A stretch of 32,439 nt of DNA from an uncultured Cytophagales bacterium (GTDB taxonomy: Bacteria; Bacteroidota; Bacteroidia; Cytophagales; Thermonemataceae), in contig CALEMF010000099.1 of assembly GCA_937911505.1 (NCBI GenBank), positions 1 to 32,439 on the forward strand, read 5' to 3'. The position numbers and the translations under genes are program-made. A model generated the notes under the pieces. It ran no database searches. It saw only the letters and a program-made list of their open reading frames with translations, and was not told the DNA's origin. Shown here one piece after another: positions 19,290 to 28,268 of this stretch (position 1 is the first letter of the stretch; each line of letters begins with the position of its first letter).

Positions 19290-19889
19290 CTAAGGTTTGG
19301 GTGCTCTCCACCGCACTGTATTAAGCATGTGGATCACGTCTTTTTTGATAAAATCTATGACAGGATCGAGGGAATCATTCTTGGTAGCTGTTCTCAAGTA
19401 AACGGCGCCCCTTAAAAAGTGATGAGTAGAGTCTGTTGTATAGAATTGGAAATGGCTAGGTACTTCACCTCCTAGTTCTATTACCATGGCCTTCTGCCCC
19501 AAAGCATTTTTGAATACGGTCTCTTCTATCGAGTAGGCTTTGATCTGGTGCTTAGAGAGCAGCTTATATGAGTCGTTGATATGTTCAGACAAACGCTTCT
19601 CAGTATCTTGACTAATATCTTTATAGGTAATCTGTATTTCTGCATTACCAAACGCAGGATAAACAAGATGCAACCAGTAACGCTCGGCAATCCAAGAAGA
19701 ATCTTTTTTAATAGTAGCTTCTCCCGAGTATTCAAAAAAATAAGGAAAAGAGTCGGGCAGGGCTTGATAGCTGGCTTCTGGAAGGTCAATTCTAGGAAAC
19801 CCCTTGGGCTTAGGTACATACGTAGGCGCTTGAGAGCAAGCCAATAATATGAGGGCAATAAATACAGAAAGAAAGAAAATATTTTTCAT
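19290..19889 (-). CDS. gldD: Gliding motility lipoprotein GldD
   Basis: This 199-aa lipoprotein resembles GldD, a protein required for gliding in Flavobacterium johnsoniae and linked by genetics to the gliding motor and type IX secretion. It has a lipoprotein signal with lipobox LLAC (Cys18), then the characteristic opening YVPKPKGFPRIDLPEASY, FPYFFEYS and KDSSWIAERYWLHLVYPAFG with ITYKDI. These match the GldD family as I know it. In many relatives gldD sits beside gldE or ssb; here it follows an exported protein of unknown function by 20 bp, so the two are likely co-transcribed. Confidence 0.88.
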   Translation of the reverse strand: MKNIFFLSVFIALILLACSQAPTYVPKPKGFPRIDLPEASYQALPDSFPYFFEYSGEATIKKDSSWIAERYWLHLVYPAFGNAEIQITYKDISQDTEKRLSEHINDSYKLLSKHQIKAYSIEETVFKNALGQKAMVIELGGEVPSHFQFYTTDSTHHFLRGAVYLRTATKNDSLDPVIDFIKKDVIHMLNTVRWRAPKP

Positions 19890-19909
19890 AGGTGGTTGGT
19901 GTAACGCTG

Positions 19910-20494
19910 CTAGCGATCTTCCAGTTTAATGTGTTTGATTTTGACCGAGGACATTATTTTACCCACAGTAGCTTGCCACTGGGTACGTAGCTTATCAGGG
20001 CAATTAAAATTAACGACTACGATTTGTTCATCTACTACGGTATACATTAGGTAGTTATAGGTGGTTAAAGAAGGTTTTTTACCAAATACAGCCGATTGCT
20101 TTTGATCCTCTACCGTCCCTACAAACTCAAAGCAGGCATATTGTCGCTTATTAATGGTTTTCAAGTCACTTTGAATAAATTCCACTTTGGTGTAGTTAGT
20201 TTTTATACTAGCTTGGTAAATATCCTTTAGTAACGGAATATCTTCTTCGCGCCAATAACGGGTAGTAATATTAACGCCCACGTCAATTTTGGTACTAGGG
20301 TCAGTATACATAGCAGTAGGTCGCCTTGGATAATTATACTTATCAGCAAGCATGTCATCGTTCATCAACACAAAATCATTTGGCAGCAGCATAGAAATCC
20401 CCTTTGTTAGTTGGGTTTTGACCAACTTAGGTAAAAAGCCTGCTGATATACTTACTGCAAATAGTAAAAAACAATTCAATGTAAATCGCTTCAT
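19910..20494 (-). CDS. Exported protein, PsbP/DcrB-like, upstream of gldD
   Basis: I do not recognise a named family for this 194-aa protein. It has a signal peptide (about 1-19) and one domain starting with a 'LPNDFVLMNDDMLADKY' segment, followed by 'KIDVGVNITTRYW' and a C-terminal 'IVVVNFNCPDKLRTQWQ' stretch ending in a predicted helix and VKIK strand. This layout resembles the PsbP/Mog1/DUF1795 fold, but the match is by eye only. No lipobox Cys is present. It is the first gene of a probable two-gene unit with gldD. Confidence 0.75.
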   Translation of the reverse strand: MKRFTLNCFLLFAVSISAGFLPKLVKTQLTKGISMLLPNDFVLMNDDMLADKYNYPRRPTAMYTDPSTKIDVGVNITTRYWREEDIPLLKDIYQASIKTNYTKVEFIQSDLKTINKRQYACFEFVGTVEDQKQSAVFGKKPSLTTYNYLMYTVVDEQIVVVNFNCPDKLRTQWQATVGKIMSSVKIKHIKLEDR

Positions 20495-20588
20495 AAAAGA
20501 ATTTTATCTGTAAAAGTAAACTACACAAAAGTCTTGCAAAAAAAATAGACCTAAAATCTAACCCTTTTCAACTTACTTCTTCATAAGG

Positions 20589-20619
20589 TTGGATTTCTAA
20601 AGATGAATTCATAAATTTG
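20589..20619 (+). promoter_or_regulatory. Promoter of rpmE2
   Basis: TTG (20589-20591), 20-bp spacer and TAAATTTG (20612-20619) match the Bacteroidota promoter consensus. It lies 42 bp upstream of the ATG at 20662 and rules out the earlier in-frame start at 20617, which would lie inside the promoter. Confidence 0.65.
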
Positions 20620-20661
20620 CCTTCCTTTTTGCATGGTACAAAACACAAATTTGATAATATA

Positions 20662-20916
20662 ATGAAGAAAGAAATTCATCCTGAATATAAAGAGGTGGTT
20701 TTTTGGGATTTATCGAGTGATTTTAAATTCCTTACGCGCTCTACTTCTATCCCAGAAGAAACAACAGAGTTTGAAGGGAAAACGTATCCCGTGATAAAAA
20801 TAGAGGTAAGCTCTCAGTCACATCCTTTCTATACAGGTAAAAAGATGATCTTGGATACTACAGGACGTGTAGATAAGTTCAAACAACGTATGTCGAAAAG
20901 AAAAGGCGGTAAGTAG
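20662..20916 (+). CDS. rpmE2: 50S ribosomal protein L31 type B
   Basis: This is a ribosomal large-subunit protein at the subunit interface. The 84-aa protein begins [19 protein letters not shown] and contains the L31 core [21 protein letters not shown]. It lacks the CxxC zinc ligands of type A L31, so it is the zinc-independent type B form. The start at 20662 is chosen from family alignment and from the promoter that precedes it. It is divergent from the gldD unit. Confidence 0.96.
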   Translation: MKKEIHPEYKEVVFWDLSSDFKFLTRSTSIPEETTEFEGKTYPVIKIEVSSQSHPFYTGKKMILDTTGRVDKFKQRMSKRKGGK

Positions 20917-20974
20917 TATATTTACACTAACTGGCTCGCGTATAAACTTTGAAAGTCCACTAGTCGTTAGGCTA

Positions 20975-21003
20975 TTGGACTTATTTTTTGTTCATTACCT
21001 TTG
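20975..21003 (+). promoter_or_regulatory. Promoter of the lutB-like gene
   Basis: TTG (20975-20977), 18-bp spacer and TACCTTTG (20996-21003) match the TTG-N17-23-TAnnTTTG consensus. It lies 37 bp upstream of the ATG at 21041 and shows that the in-frame codons before 21041 are not translated. Confidence 0.65.
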
Positions 21004-21040
21004 TAAATACAAGTATTGTTGTACAAAAGCAATTGGAATC

Positions 21041-22417
21041 ATGACTACGGCGAAGCGTTTTACCAAAATATCAGATAAAAAATCGTTTGATCTAAAGCAT
21101 CGTGAAACGATCAATTTTAATATAGAAAAATACGATAGAGCAGTAGACAATGGCTTAAAACAATACAAAGATCATGACTTGGCTCGTAGTCGTGCTGCGT
21201 ACATAAAGACACAAACCATTGCTCACCTAGATGAATTTTTACTAGAGTTCGAAGAAAATTTTGAGCGAAACGGTGGAAAAGTGCTCTGGGCAGAAAATAG
21301 TAAAAGTGCACTAAAGACGATCTTAAAGATATTTCAAGAGCACGCCGCACAGTCGGTGGTCAAGTCAAAGTCTATGACTACCGAAGAGATTGGCTTAAAT
21401 GAGTTTCTTGAAAAGAAAAAAATAGAAACTATAGAGACCGACCTTGGGGAGTACATTGTACAACTAGCTGGGCAGAAACCTTACCACATTGTGACGCCTG
21501 CTATGCACATGTCCAAAAAAGATGTCGCCGATTTATTTATAGATAAGCTCCACATAGCACCCACCGACGATGCGCAAGTACTTACGCTTACTGCTCGCAA
21601 AATACTAAGGGGAAAATACGTAAATGCCGATATAGGAATTACTGGCGGAAACTTCTTGATTGCAGATGTAGGCGGTGTAGCTGTCACTGAAAACGAAGGC
21701 AATGCGCGTATGTCTACCACTTTTCCTAAGGTACATATTGCTATTGTAGGTATAGAGAAAGTCATTCCTAAGCTTGACCAGCTTGATCTTTTCTGGTCGC
21801 TACTTTCTACCAGTGGTACAGGACAGAGAATCACCGTATACAACTCTGTATTTATGGGGCCAAAAAAAGCGGAGGAAGCCGACGGGCCAGAAAAAATGTA
21901 TGTCATTCTGCTTGATAACGGTAGGACAAACTTACTGGCCGAGGTAGATAAGCGCCAAGCACTTAATTGTATTCGCTGCGGTGCTTGCCTGAATACCTGC
22001 CCAGTGTATAAAAATATTGGCGGGCATACCTACGACACTACCTACAGCGGGCCTATCGGCTCTGTGATCACGCCACACCTTATGGGGCTCAAGAACTATA
22101 AACACTTAAGCTACGCTAGCTCTCTCTGCGGGGCTTGTACAGCAGTTTGCCCTGTTAAAATAGACATTCATAACCTACTGCTTCTTAATAGGAAGCAGAG
22201 TATCGAAGAAAAGCAAAGTACTTGGCTAGAGCGCCGTGGTTTTAAATTCTGGAAAAAAGCGATGCTACATCGCAAGCGCATGAATCGCTTTAGTGGAAAG
22301 CTCAAGACGCGTGTTATCAAACTTTTCTTTGGCAATACTTGGGGAAAAAGGAGAAAAAACATCAAAATAGCGCCTAAGTCCTTTAATGAACTTTGGAAAG
22401 AACGAATGGAGAAGTAA
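21041..22417 (+). CDS. lutB: LutB/LldF-like lactate oxidation iron-sulphur protein
   Basis: This is an iron-sulphur subunit of the LutABC-type L-lactate dehydrogenase, which oxidises lactate to pyruvate. The 458-aa protein has the LUD domain (about 60-290) and a C-terminal pair of 4Fe-4S sites: CIRCGACLNTCP with the following GPIGSV-TPH segment, and LCGACTAVCPVKI. The start at 21041 (MTTAKRF) is supported by the upstream promoter. LutA and LutC are not adjacent; the gene is alone and convergent with an acyltransferase, 1 bp between stop codons. In Cytophagales the partners may be encoded elsewhere, and a quinone-linked role other than lactate cannot be excluded. Confidence 0.92.
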   Translation: MTTAKRFTKISDKKSFDLKHRETINFNIEKYDRAVDNGLKQYKDHDLARSRAAYIKTQTIAHLDEFLLEFEENFERNGGKVLWAENSKSALKTILKIFQEHAAQSVVKSKSMTTEEIGLNEFLEKKKIETIETDLGEYIVQLAGQKPYHIVTPAMHMSKKDVADLFIDKLHIAPTDDAQVLTLTARKILRGKYVNADIGITGGNFLIADVGGVAVTENEGNARMSTTFPKVHIAIVGIEKVIPKLDQLDLFWSLLSTSGTGQRITVYNSVFMGPKKAEEADGPEKMYVILLDNGRTNLLAEVDKRQALNCIRCGACLNTCPVYKNIGGHTYDTTYSGPIGSVITPHLMGLKNYKHLSYASSLCGACTAVCPVKIDIHNLLLLNRKQSIEEKQSTWLERRGFKFWKKAMLHRKRMNRFSGKLKTRVIKLFFGNTWGKRRKNIKIAPKSFNELWKERMEK

Positions 22418-22418
22418 G

Positions 22419-23630
22419 TTAGTCCTGCTGGCTGGCTTTGGTAGGTTTTACACGTCTAAATCCTTTAATACCCAGTGGGATCCAACCTAATAGTGGAATA
22501 AAATAGCAGAGTACAAAAGGGTTACGCAGAATGATTCTAAGAGTAGAAAGAAAGCCGAGGCGTAGCTTTTTACTCATATTTTTATTTTTTAAGCGTACTC
22601 GCTCAAATTCAGCAAAGAGCAAAGGCCAGCCAAAGGGAACAGTGTAGGGAAAATACCAAATACACTTCCCAATACTCCTAAATAGTTCCTTCCATTGGTA
22701 AGGGCGTTTGCCATAAGTCTGAGCAGCGATAGTTAGCTCTGCTTGCATTTGTTGATGAATGCGATCAGTAATTTCTCTTAAGTCTTTGTAACCTAAGTCT
22801 TCCCAAGGCTTGGAGGTCATTTCGTAAGGTTTGATGCGCTTCCCTCTCACAAAGGTGAGTTTAGCAGGAAAAGCCATATAAAAGAACCAAGGAAAAAGTA
22901 AGATAAAAGGGGTAATGATACCCAATGGAATAAAGGGAATACCAATGAGCTGAGAGATACGATTGATAGCAGGAGAGCAATAAGTGTAAGGGTTTATAAA
23001 TTCAGCGTTAACAGTAGCCACTGGAATAATGTCAGTTTTGAAGCGAATAGCCATATGTACCATAGAAGAAGAGATACGCTGAAGCTGGTAGCGCCTGTTA
23101 AAGCCTTTGCCAATACCTGGTACGCCTTCTGGATATACTAATAGGTTGTGATCGTTTTGGTACATCATTGTCTTGAAATTGGTAAAGGTAGCATCTACAC
23201 AGCCCATCAAACGCCAGAAGTTTTTGATCTGATAAGGATTCATCAAAACGGATTGAGAGAGCATAGGAGCCGTTAGAGGACGAATAGCATCCTTCCCATA
23301 ATTACAAAGCTGATGAATGCGATGTGTAAAGATAATGCCATCCCAAGGGAAAGCCATCCCTGAATGATTACTAGCAAATATAAGCGGAACAGTAGGGTTA
23401 TTACGTTGTGGATAAGCCTCCTCAAAATTAATAAGAAGAGAACGAAAATACACCTTATCTAACATACCGATAATATCTTGTGTGATAATTTTTCCTATCT
23501 CTACGTCGAAAAAGTCTTTGATCACGTGGAGATTCGCCTTCACTACGTTAGGCATAGGCGGCATAGTGAAGTCAACGGGGGCGCTTGTAGGGCCAATTTT
23601 CTTCTGAGAGAGTGACGAGTTAGACTTCAT
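22419..23630 (-). CDS. Lysophospholipid acyltransferase-like protein
   Basis: This 403-aa protein belongs to the glycerolipid acyltransferase (PlsC/LPLAT) superfamily, which transfers acyl groups to glycerol-based acceptors. The catalytic His is His89 in ASNHSGMAFPWDG, with Asp97 after seven residues rather than the usual four. This spacing recalls the MGAT-like subgroup more than true PlsC. The acceptor-binding motif is YPEGVPG at about 166-172, followed by FNRRYQLQRI. Hydrophobic segments lie at about 236-262 and near the C-terminus. The exact donor and acceptor are unknown. It is convergent with lutB and divergent from the DUF4230 gene. Confidence 0.85.
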   Translation of the reverse strand: MKSNSSLSQKKIGPTSAPVDFTMPPMPNVVKANLHVIKDFFDVEIGKIITQDIIGMLDKVYFRSLLINFEEAYPQRNNPTVPLIFASNHSGMAFPWDGIIFTHRIHQLCNYGKDAIRPLTAPMLSQSVLMNPYQIKNFWRLMGCVDATFTNFKTMMYQNDHNLLVYPEGVPGIGKGFNRRYQLQRISSSMVHMAIRFKTDIIPVATVNAEFINPYTYCSPAINRISQLIGIPFIPLGIITPFILLFPWFFYMAFPAKLTFVRGKRIKPYEMTSKPWEDLGYKDLREITDRIHQQMQAELTIAAQTYGKRPYQWKELFRSIGKCIWYFPYTVPFGWPLLFAEFERVRLKNKNMSKKLRLGFLSTLRIILRNPFVLCYFIPLLGWIPLGIKGFRRVKPTKASQQD

Positions 23631-23734
23631 GGTGTGACGGCTTAAAAATGGTACTTTGGGCTATTAGTAAAAATAACACTTTTTTTATATTGATTCTTTG
23701 TAAAACACAGATTTTTAATCATACATTTATTAAT

Positions 23735-24376
23735 ATGACAAGAACACTCATTTGGATCATCGCATTTATATTGTCGCTAGTGGTAGCCATCTATCTTTGG
23801 GAGTCTTTTAAAGGAGATTTACTAAGTATAGACGATCTCACGAAAGAAGAGACCATACAAGTACACGATATTGTACTCAATCAGATAGAAACTATGGGGA
23901 AGCTAGAGCTGGTACGTTTCAAGATGAAAGATATACTCGAGTATAAAATAGAAAAGCCACTTTGGTTTGATCCTAAAGCAGTATTAATCATTAGTGGAGA
24001 AGCAGTAGGGTGTATCGATCTGACGAAAATTAGGCCTTCTGACATTGTGGAAAAAGACAGCACACTTTACATACGTTTACCCAAGCCTGAGCTTTGCTAT
24101 GCAAAAGTAAACCATGAAGAGTCGCGTGTATACAGTACCTCTAATACCTATTTCGATGAAGCAGAAATTATTCAAAATGCTTATAAAGCAGCAGAGCGGC
24201 AAGTGAAGAAAGTAGCCCTGAAAAGTGATATCCTAAAGCAAACCAAAAAAAATGCTGAACTCGTGCTCAAACCTTTACTACAGGAGATTGCGCAGCGCCC
24301 TGTAGTATTCACCTACACACTACCAGAGGTAAAACTTAATAAAGAACCCCTTGAGACAGTAGAAGAAGATAAATAA
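23735..24376 (+). CDS. DUF4230-family membrane-anchored protein
   Basis: This 213-aa protein carries a DUF4230-like domain of unknown function. It has an N-terminal membrane anchor (about 4-22) and then the family's signature text: LVRFKMKDILEYKIEK, LIISGEAVGCIDLTKI, and LPKPELCYAKVNHEESRVY with an AYKAAERQVKKVA helix. The start at 23735 is chosen because the hydrophobic anchor follows directly; the 29 in-frame codons upstream are AT-rich and not family-like. The domain should lie outside the cytoplasm. Its role is unknown. Confidence 0.85.
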   Translation: MTRTLIWIIAFILSLVVAIYLWESFKGDLLSIDDLTKEETIQVHDIVLNQIETMGKLELVRFKMKDILEYKIEKPLWFDPKAVLIISGEAVGCIDLTKIRPSDIVEKDSTLYIRLPKPELCYAKVNHEESRVYSTSNTYFDEAEIIQNAYKAAERQVKKVALKSDILKQTKKNAELVLKPLLQEIAQRPVVFTYTLPEVKLNKEPLETVEEDK

Positions 24377-24420
24377 AATGACGCTTAATACCTGTACGCT
24401 AGGTTTTTATCATAGATTAT

Positions 24421-24451
24421 TTTAGATTATCTATTGAAATAACTAATTTTG
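24421..24451 (+). promoter_or_regulatory. Promoter of the sterol-desaturase-family gene
   Basis: TAATTTTG (24444-24451) is an exact TAnnTTTG element 49 bp upstream of the ATG. A one-mismatch -33 box (TTTAG) starts at 24421, and the spacing is about 19 bp. Confidence 0.5.
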
Positions 24452-24500
24452 TTCTTCTTAACGTTATACTTTACGCTATTTCTACTAAAGTAATTTATTT

Positions 24501-25793
24501 ATGGAAACATACGCCGCCGCTTTAAGCTACGCCATACCCGGATTTCTTGTTTTAATCATTATAGAGTATCTCGTAAGTCGATGGAGAAAAAAGTCCGTCA
24601 ACGTAGCGATGGATACCATCTCGAGCATTAGCTCAGGTATTACCAATATCTTGAAAAGCCTAGTAGGGCTTACTGTTGTAATCTTAAGCTATGAAGTAAT
24701 GGTAGAACACATTGCTTTGATAGAGATTCAGTCTACAGTGCTTGTCTATGTGCTTACCCTTGTAGGATTAGATTTTGCTGGGTATTGGTCACACCGCTTC
24801 AACCATGAAGTCAACTTATTCTGGAATCGCCACATTGTACATCATAGCAGCGAAGAATTTAACTTGTCTTGTGCCTTGAGGCAAAGCATTTCTTCCATTG
24901 TTTCCATTTATTTCTTTCTCTACATTCCGCTAGCACTTTTGGGTGTGCCAGCTAAAGTAGTGGCCATTGTAGCGCCTATACATTTATTTGCGCAGTTCTG
25001 GTACCATACCCGTCTCATCAATAAAATGGGCTTTTTGGAGCATATCATTGTAACGCCCTCTCATCATAGGGTACATCACGCGATCAACGATATTTACTTA
25101 GATAAAAACTATTCAGAAATCTTTATCATCTGGGATAAGCTTTTTGGTACTTTCCAAAAAGAACTCCCAGAAGAACCACCTGTCTACGGTGTAAAGAAAC
25201 CTGTACGTACTTGGAATCCTTTTTTAATCAACTTTATGCACGTATGGGGAATCATGAAAGATGCTTGGAGAACTGAACACTGGAAGGATAAGCTAAGAAT
25301 TTGGTTTATGCCTACAGGCTGGCGACCTGAAGATGTAAAAGAACGCTACCCTGTACACATTACCGAAGATCCTTACAACAGAGAAAAATACCATACCGAA
25401 AGCTCCTTTTTTCTTAAGATGTGGGCTTGGTTTCAATTATTTTTCACTGTGTTGCTTATGTATTATTTATTAATAAGCGTTGCCAAACTATCCTTCTTAT
25501 CCATCGTGAGCTACACCGTATTCTTGATGGTTGCCGTTTTTGCCTATACAGCGCTGATGGATCGTCATAAAATAGCCACACCAGCAGAAGTAATAAAAGC
25601 AGGCTTTGGTTTTTTCCTCATTAGCCAAGAAAATGGTTGGTTTGGTGTAGATCAGCTCTTTGCAGGGGCTAGTTATGTAGTAGTAGGCTACTTGATTGTC
25701 TCTTTGGGACTTACCTTGTACTTCCAGCTTGTAGAACAAAAAGCCTTTCGCAAGTTAACCCCTCAGCCAAAGGCATTGAATGTTAATTCATAG
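24501..25793 (+). CDS. Fatty acid hydroxylase superfamily, alkylglycerol-monooxygenase-like
   Basis: This is a membrane di-iron hydroxylase of the sterol desaturase/fatty acid hydroxylase superfamily (430 aa). The eight-His metal site is visible as HRFNH (98-102), HIVHH (111-115) and HHRVHH (188-193), with two further conserved His/Asp near the last cluster. Membrane helices lie at about 9-26, 50-67, 80-96 and 130-165, and a C-terminal block at about 310-420 adds four more. The added C-terminal helices resemble alkylglycerol monooxygenase (TMEM195/AGMO), which cleaves ether lipids with tetrahydrobiopterin. The substrate in this organism is not known. It is convergent with the DUF5686 gene. 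Confidence 0.88.
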   Translation: METYAAALSYAIPGFLVLIIIEYLVSRWRKKSVNVAMDTISSISSGITNILKSLVGLTVVILSYEVMVEHIALIEIQSTVLVYVLTLVGLDFAGYWSHRFNHEVNLFWNRHIVHHSSEEFNLSCALRQSISSIVSIYFFLYIPLALLGVPAKVVAIVAPIHLFAQFWYHTRLINKMGFLEHIIVTPSHHRVHHAINDIYLDKNYSEIFIIWDKLFGTFQKELPEEPPVYGVKKPVRTWNPFLINFMHVWGIMKDAWRTEHWKDKLRIWFMPTGWRPEDVKERYPVHITEDPYNREKYHTESSFFLKMWAWFQLFFTVLLMYYLLISVAKLSFLSIVSYTVFLMVAVFAYTALMDRHKIATPAEVIKAGFGFFLISQENGWFGVDQLFAGASYVVVGYLIVSLGLTLYFQLVEQKAFRKLTPQPKALNVNS

Positions 25794-25803
25794 TGAATAG
25801 TGG

Positions 25804-25829
25804 CCTATTGAAGTAAATAAACCAATAGG
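25804..25829. terminator. Weak bidirectional hairpin between convergent genes
   Basis: CCTATTG (25804-25810) and CAATAGG (25823-25829) form a 7-bp stem around a 12-nt AT-rich loop, between the stop codons of two convergent genes. It may serve both transcripts. The stem is short, so the call is tentative. Confidence 0.35.
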
Positions 25830-25838
25830 AAATAGATG

Positions 25839-28268
25839 CTAAAAGCCAAGGCCTATTCGGAAGCCAGTCTCTCTTCTTTCTCCTTGTAGAAAGCTCCAGT
25901 AATGATCTACACGGATCACCTTAAAGATGTGCTCTATCCCTGTGCCTATTTCTACATAGTTGCCGTTAGTTTCTGTACGTAAATAGTTGAAGGTGAAAAC
26001 CTCTTGTAACCGTAGTTTTTTAATTAAGGGAACACGGTTCAAGAAGAAACCATTAAAATTATGTTGGAAGCGACCTATTGCGTAAGGTCGTGTTGTGCTA
26101 AACTCATAATAATCCAACAGTTGGAACCTATTTCCACTGTTACGAGCAAAAATTACCTGATTCCCCTCAAAATGTTTGTAATCTGGAAAGAACATACGCG
26201 CTGAATTAGGAAAGTAACCTCCTGCTAGGTAATAGCTACTCTCCCCCAATAAGCCCAACTTTACATCGTAGGTAATACGTGCTTCTAGACGATCATAGTC
26301 TACATCACTTCCTAAACTAGGCAACCCTTTCACATATACTAAAAACAATTCGGGGTATTTAGAGCCTAAGTTGATTTTTCGATTAGGACGGCTTATGTAC
26401 TGTTGGTTAAAAGAGAACTTTACAACCATCGCTAGTCGTAATGCCTGATGCGTGTCAAATGCAGTAGAAGCAAGCTCTACATTGGTAGGGACATTGGATG
26501 TAAAGGTGCGGCCTTCTTGATCAATCAGCGTATAATCACTAGTATTATTCAGAGGGTTTCTATTTTCGTAAGACAGTGAGCCTGTAAAGAGGATACCATT
26601 CACTAATTCTCTTCTATAAAGTAGCTCACCAAAATCTTTTTGATAAATTTTCATAAAGTTTTGCTCACTCAAGAGCGTACTGATCGTGTTTACAAGAGGG
26701 GTAATAGGTTCATTCGCATTGAATTGAGAAATATATCTGCCCCCTCTTAAAGTAAAAGCTTCGTTTTTGAGTGGGTTGGTAACTGCATTTACTGCTAATT
26801 TCGCATTAAAACGAGTGTTACTAAAACCATAGCGCAACGTAGGTGTAATACTGATGCTTTTACGTGATTCCCATCGCCTCGTAAAGCGATTTTTCCAGTC
26901 AATTACCCAGCCCTCTACAGTATTATATTGTAAGGTGCTTAATAAAGAACCAAAGGAAACATTGTATTTTTCATAAGTATTTTGGTAGGTATAACCACTA
27001 AGGAAGATTTCTCCGACACTTATTCTATTCCTTCGTTGGTCTATAGAATCTTTATAAGCTTTTGTTGCCTTTATGGTCTCTAAACTATCCTTTGTACGAT
27101 AGTCTTCTACTTCAGTAACGGTTAAAGGCACCGGCCGAATTTGCTGCCAATAAGTAGAATCTTTCTTATTCGCATCAGGCACAACGGTAAGGACTTCATT
27201 GTTAAAAAAGCGCTTTCCAACATTGGGTTGGATGGTGTAATCTGTATAAACACTGAGAAAGTAACCATCACCTTTAAAACCAAAAGCACTGAACTCGAAA
27301 GTATAGCGTTGCGACAAAACCACCCATAAGTTCTCTTTGATAGGACTATACTGTTGCTCAATAGAGACCGCTTCTATAAAACTTACCTTATTCTTATCTA
27401 ATTTCAAATCGACACTGTGAATCCGCCAGCTATCTTCTACAATATAAATATACCCTTCAAAAGTAGGGTCGTTTGTACGCTTAGGAATTACTTGAATCTT
27501 GTTAATTAAATAAGCATCTTCTTGTAAGGTTCCAACGAATTCGTAGTCGTAATACTGAAAGCAATTACTTGCAATAGGTGATACCAAACCTCTTTCTGTA
27601 AAGTCTGTACCTACCAAGTTTTCATAAAAGTTGGCTTGTATACCAGAAGCCTGATTGAAGCTAAAGCCTTGGCTATTACCACTCACTTTAGAGGCAATCA
27701 TACGCTCCTTAAACTGGTTGGGTTGTTTGAAATAAAGTTCCGATACGGACTCAGAAAAGTAAACAATACCTGTATCTGCTTCTACATCTACGCCCATAAC
27801 TTTCTCAGGCGCTTTATCGAGCTGGTTAAGCCCCTTCAAATACACCTTACAAGAGAATGAGTCGACTTCTCTGGCGTACTTCTTTCTATTTTGCCTCGCT
27901 AGTCGAATAATACGATCTGCTGGGTTATCTTCAGTATTAATAACTACTTCATTAAGTTGTAGGGCTTCCTCACTAAGTGATACGTTCGATACAGTAGCCT
28001 TAGTTGTAATAGACACTTGCTTGGTAAGAGGAGCATAACCAATCAATTGATAAACGATGAGGTACTCTCCATATGGGAGCGTTAGCTGATACTCTCCTTT
28101 CTCATTAGCAGTAGTGCCATTGGTAGTTCCTTTTACATAAACATTTACAAAAGGAAGAGGCTGCTGTGCTTGGTCGGTGATTACTCCTTTTAGAACTCCC
28201 TGCTGTGCAATAAGGCTTATAGGAAGAAAAAACAAAACCGTAAAAAATCTTAAAATGCTAGAATTCAT
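25839..28268 (-). CDS. DUF5686 outer-membrane protein with carboxypeptidase-regulatory-like domain
   Basis: This 809-aa protein has a signal peptide (about 1-21) and a CarboxypepD_reg-like beta-sandwich (about 25-100: LKGVITDQAQQPLPFVNVYV, KGEYQLTLPYGEY). A DUF5686 domain then runs to the C-terminus, with a predicted beta-rich barrel-like half (about 440-809) ending in an aromatic residue (IGLGF), a common outer-membrane barrel end. Its function is unknown; members are common in Bacteroidota. The ATG overlaps by 4 bases (ATGA) the stop of a frameshifted small membrane-protein gene at 28265-28568. A degenerate second copy of its first 58 codons and upstream DNA lies at 28991-29243. Confidence 0.9.
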   Translation of the reverse strand: MNSSILRFFTVLFFLPISLIAQQGVLKGVITDQAQQPLPFVNVYVKGTTNGTTANEKGEYQLTLPYGEYLIVYQLIGYAPLTKQVSITTKATVSNVSLSEEALQLNEVVINTEDNPADRIIRLARQNRKKYAREVDSFSCKVYLKGLNQLDKAPEKVMGVDVEADTGIVYFSESVSELYFKQPNQFKERMIASKVSGNSQGFSFNQASGIQANFYENLVGTDFTERGLVSPIASNCFQYYDYEFVGTLQEDAYLINKIQVIPKRTNDPTFEGYIYIVEDSWRIHSVDLKLDKNKVSFIEAVSIEQQYSPIKENLWVVLSQRYTFEFSAFGFKGDGYFLSVYTDYTIQPNVGKRFFNNEVLTVVPDANKKDSTYWQQIRPVPLTVTEVEDYRTKDSLETIKATKAYKDSIDQRRNRISVGEIFLSGYTYQNTYEKYNVSFGSLLSTLQYNTVEGWVIDWKNRFTRRWESRKSISITPTLRYGFSNTRFNAKLAVNAVTNPLKNEAFTLRGGRYISQFNANEPITPLVNTISTLLSEQNFMKIYQKDFGELLYRRELVNGILFTGSLSYENRNPLNNTSDYTLIDQEGRTFTSNVPTNVELASTAFDTHQALRLAMVVKFSFNQQYISRPNRKINLGSKYPELFLVYVKGLPSLGSDVDYDRLEARITYDVKLGLLGESSYYLAGGYFPNSARMFFPDYKHFEGNQVIFARNSGNRFQLLDYYEFSTTRPYAIGRFQHNFNGFFLNRVPLIKKLRLQEVFTFNYLRTETNGNYVEIGTGIEHIFKVIRVDHYWSFLQGERRETGFRIGLGF

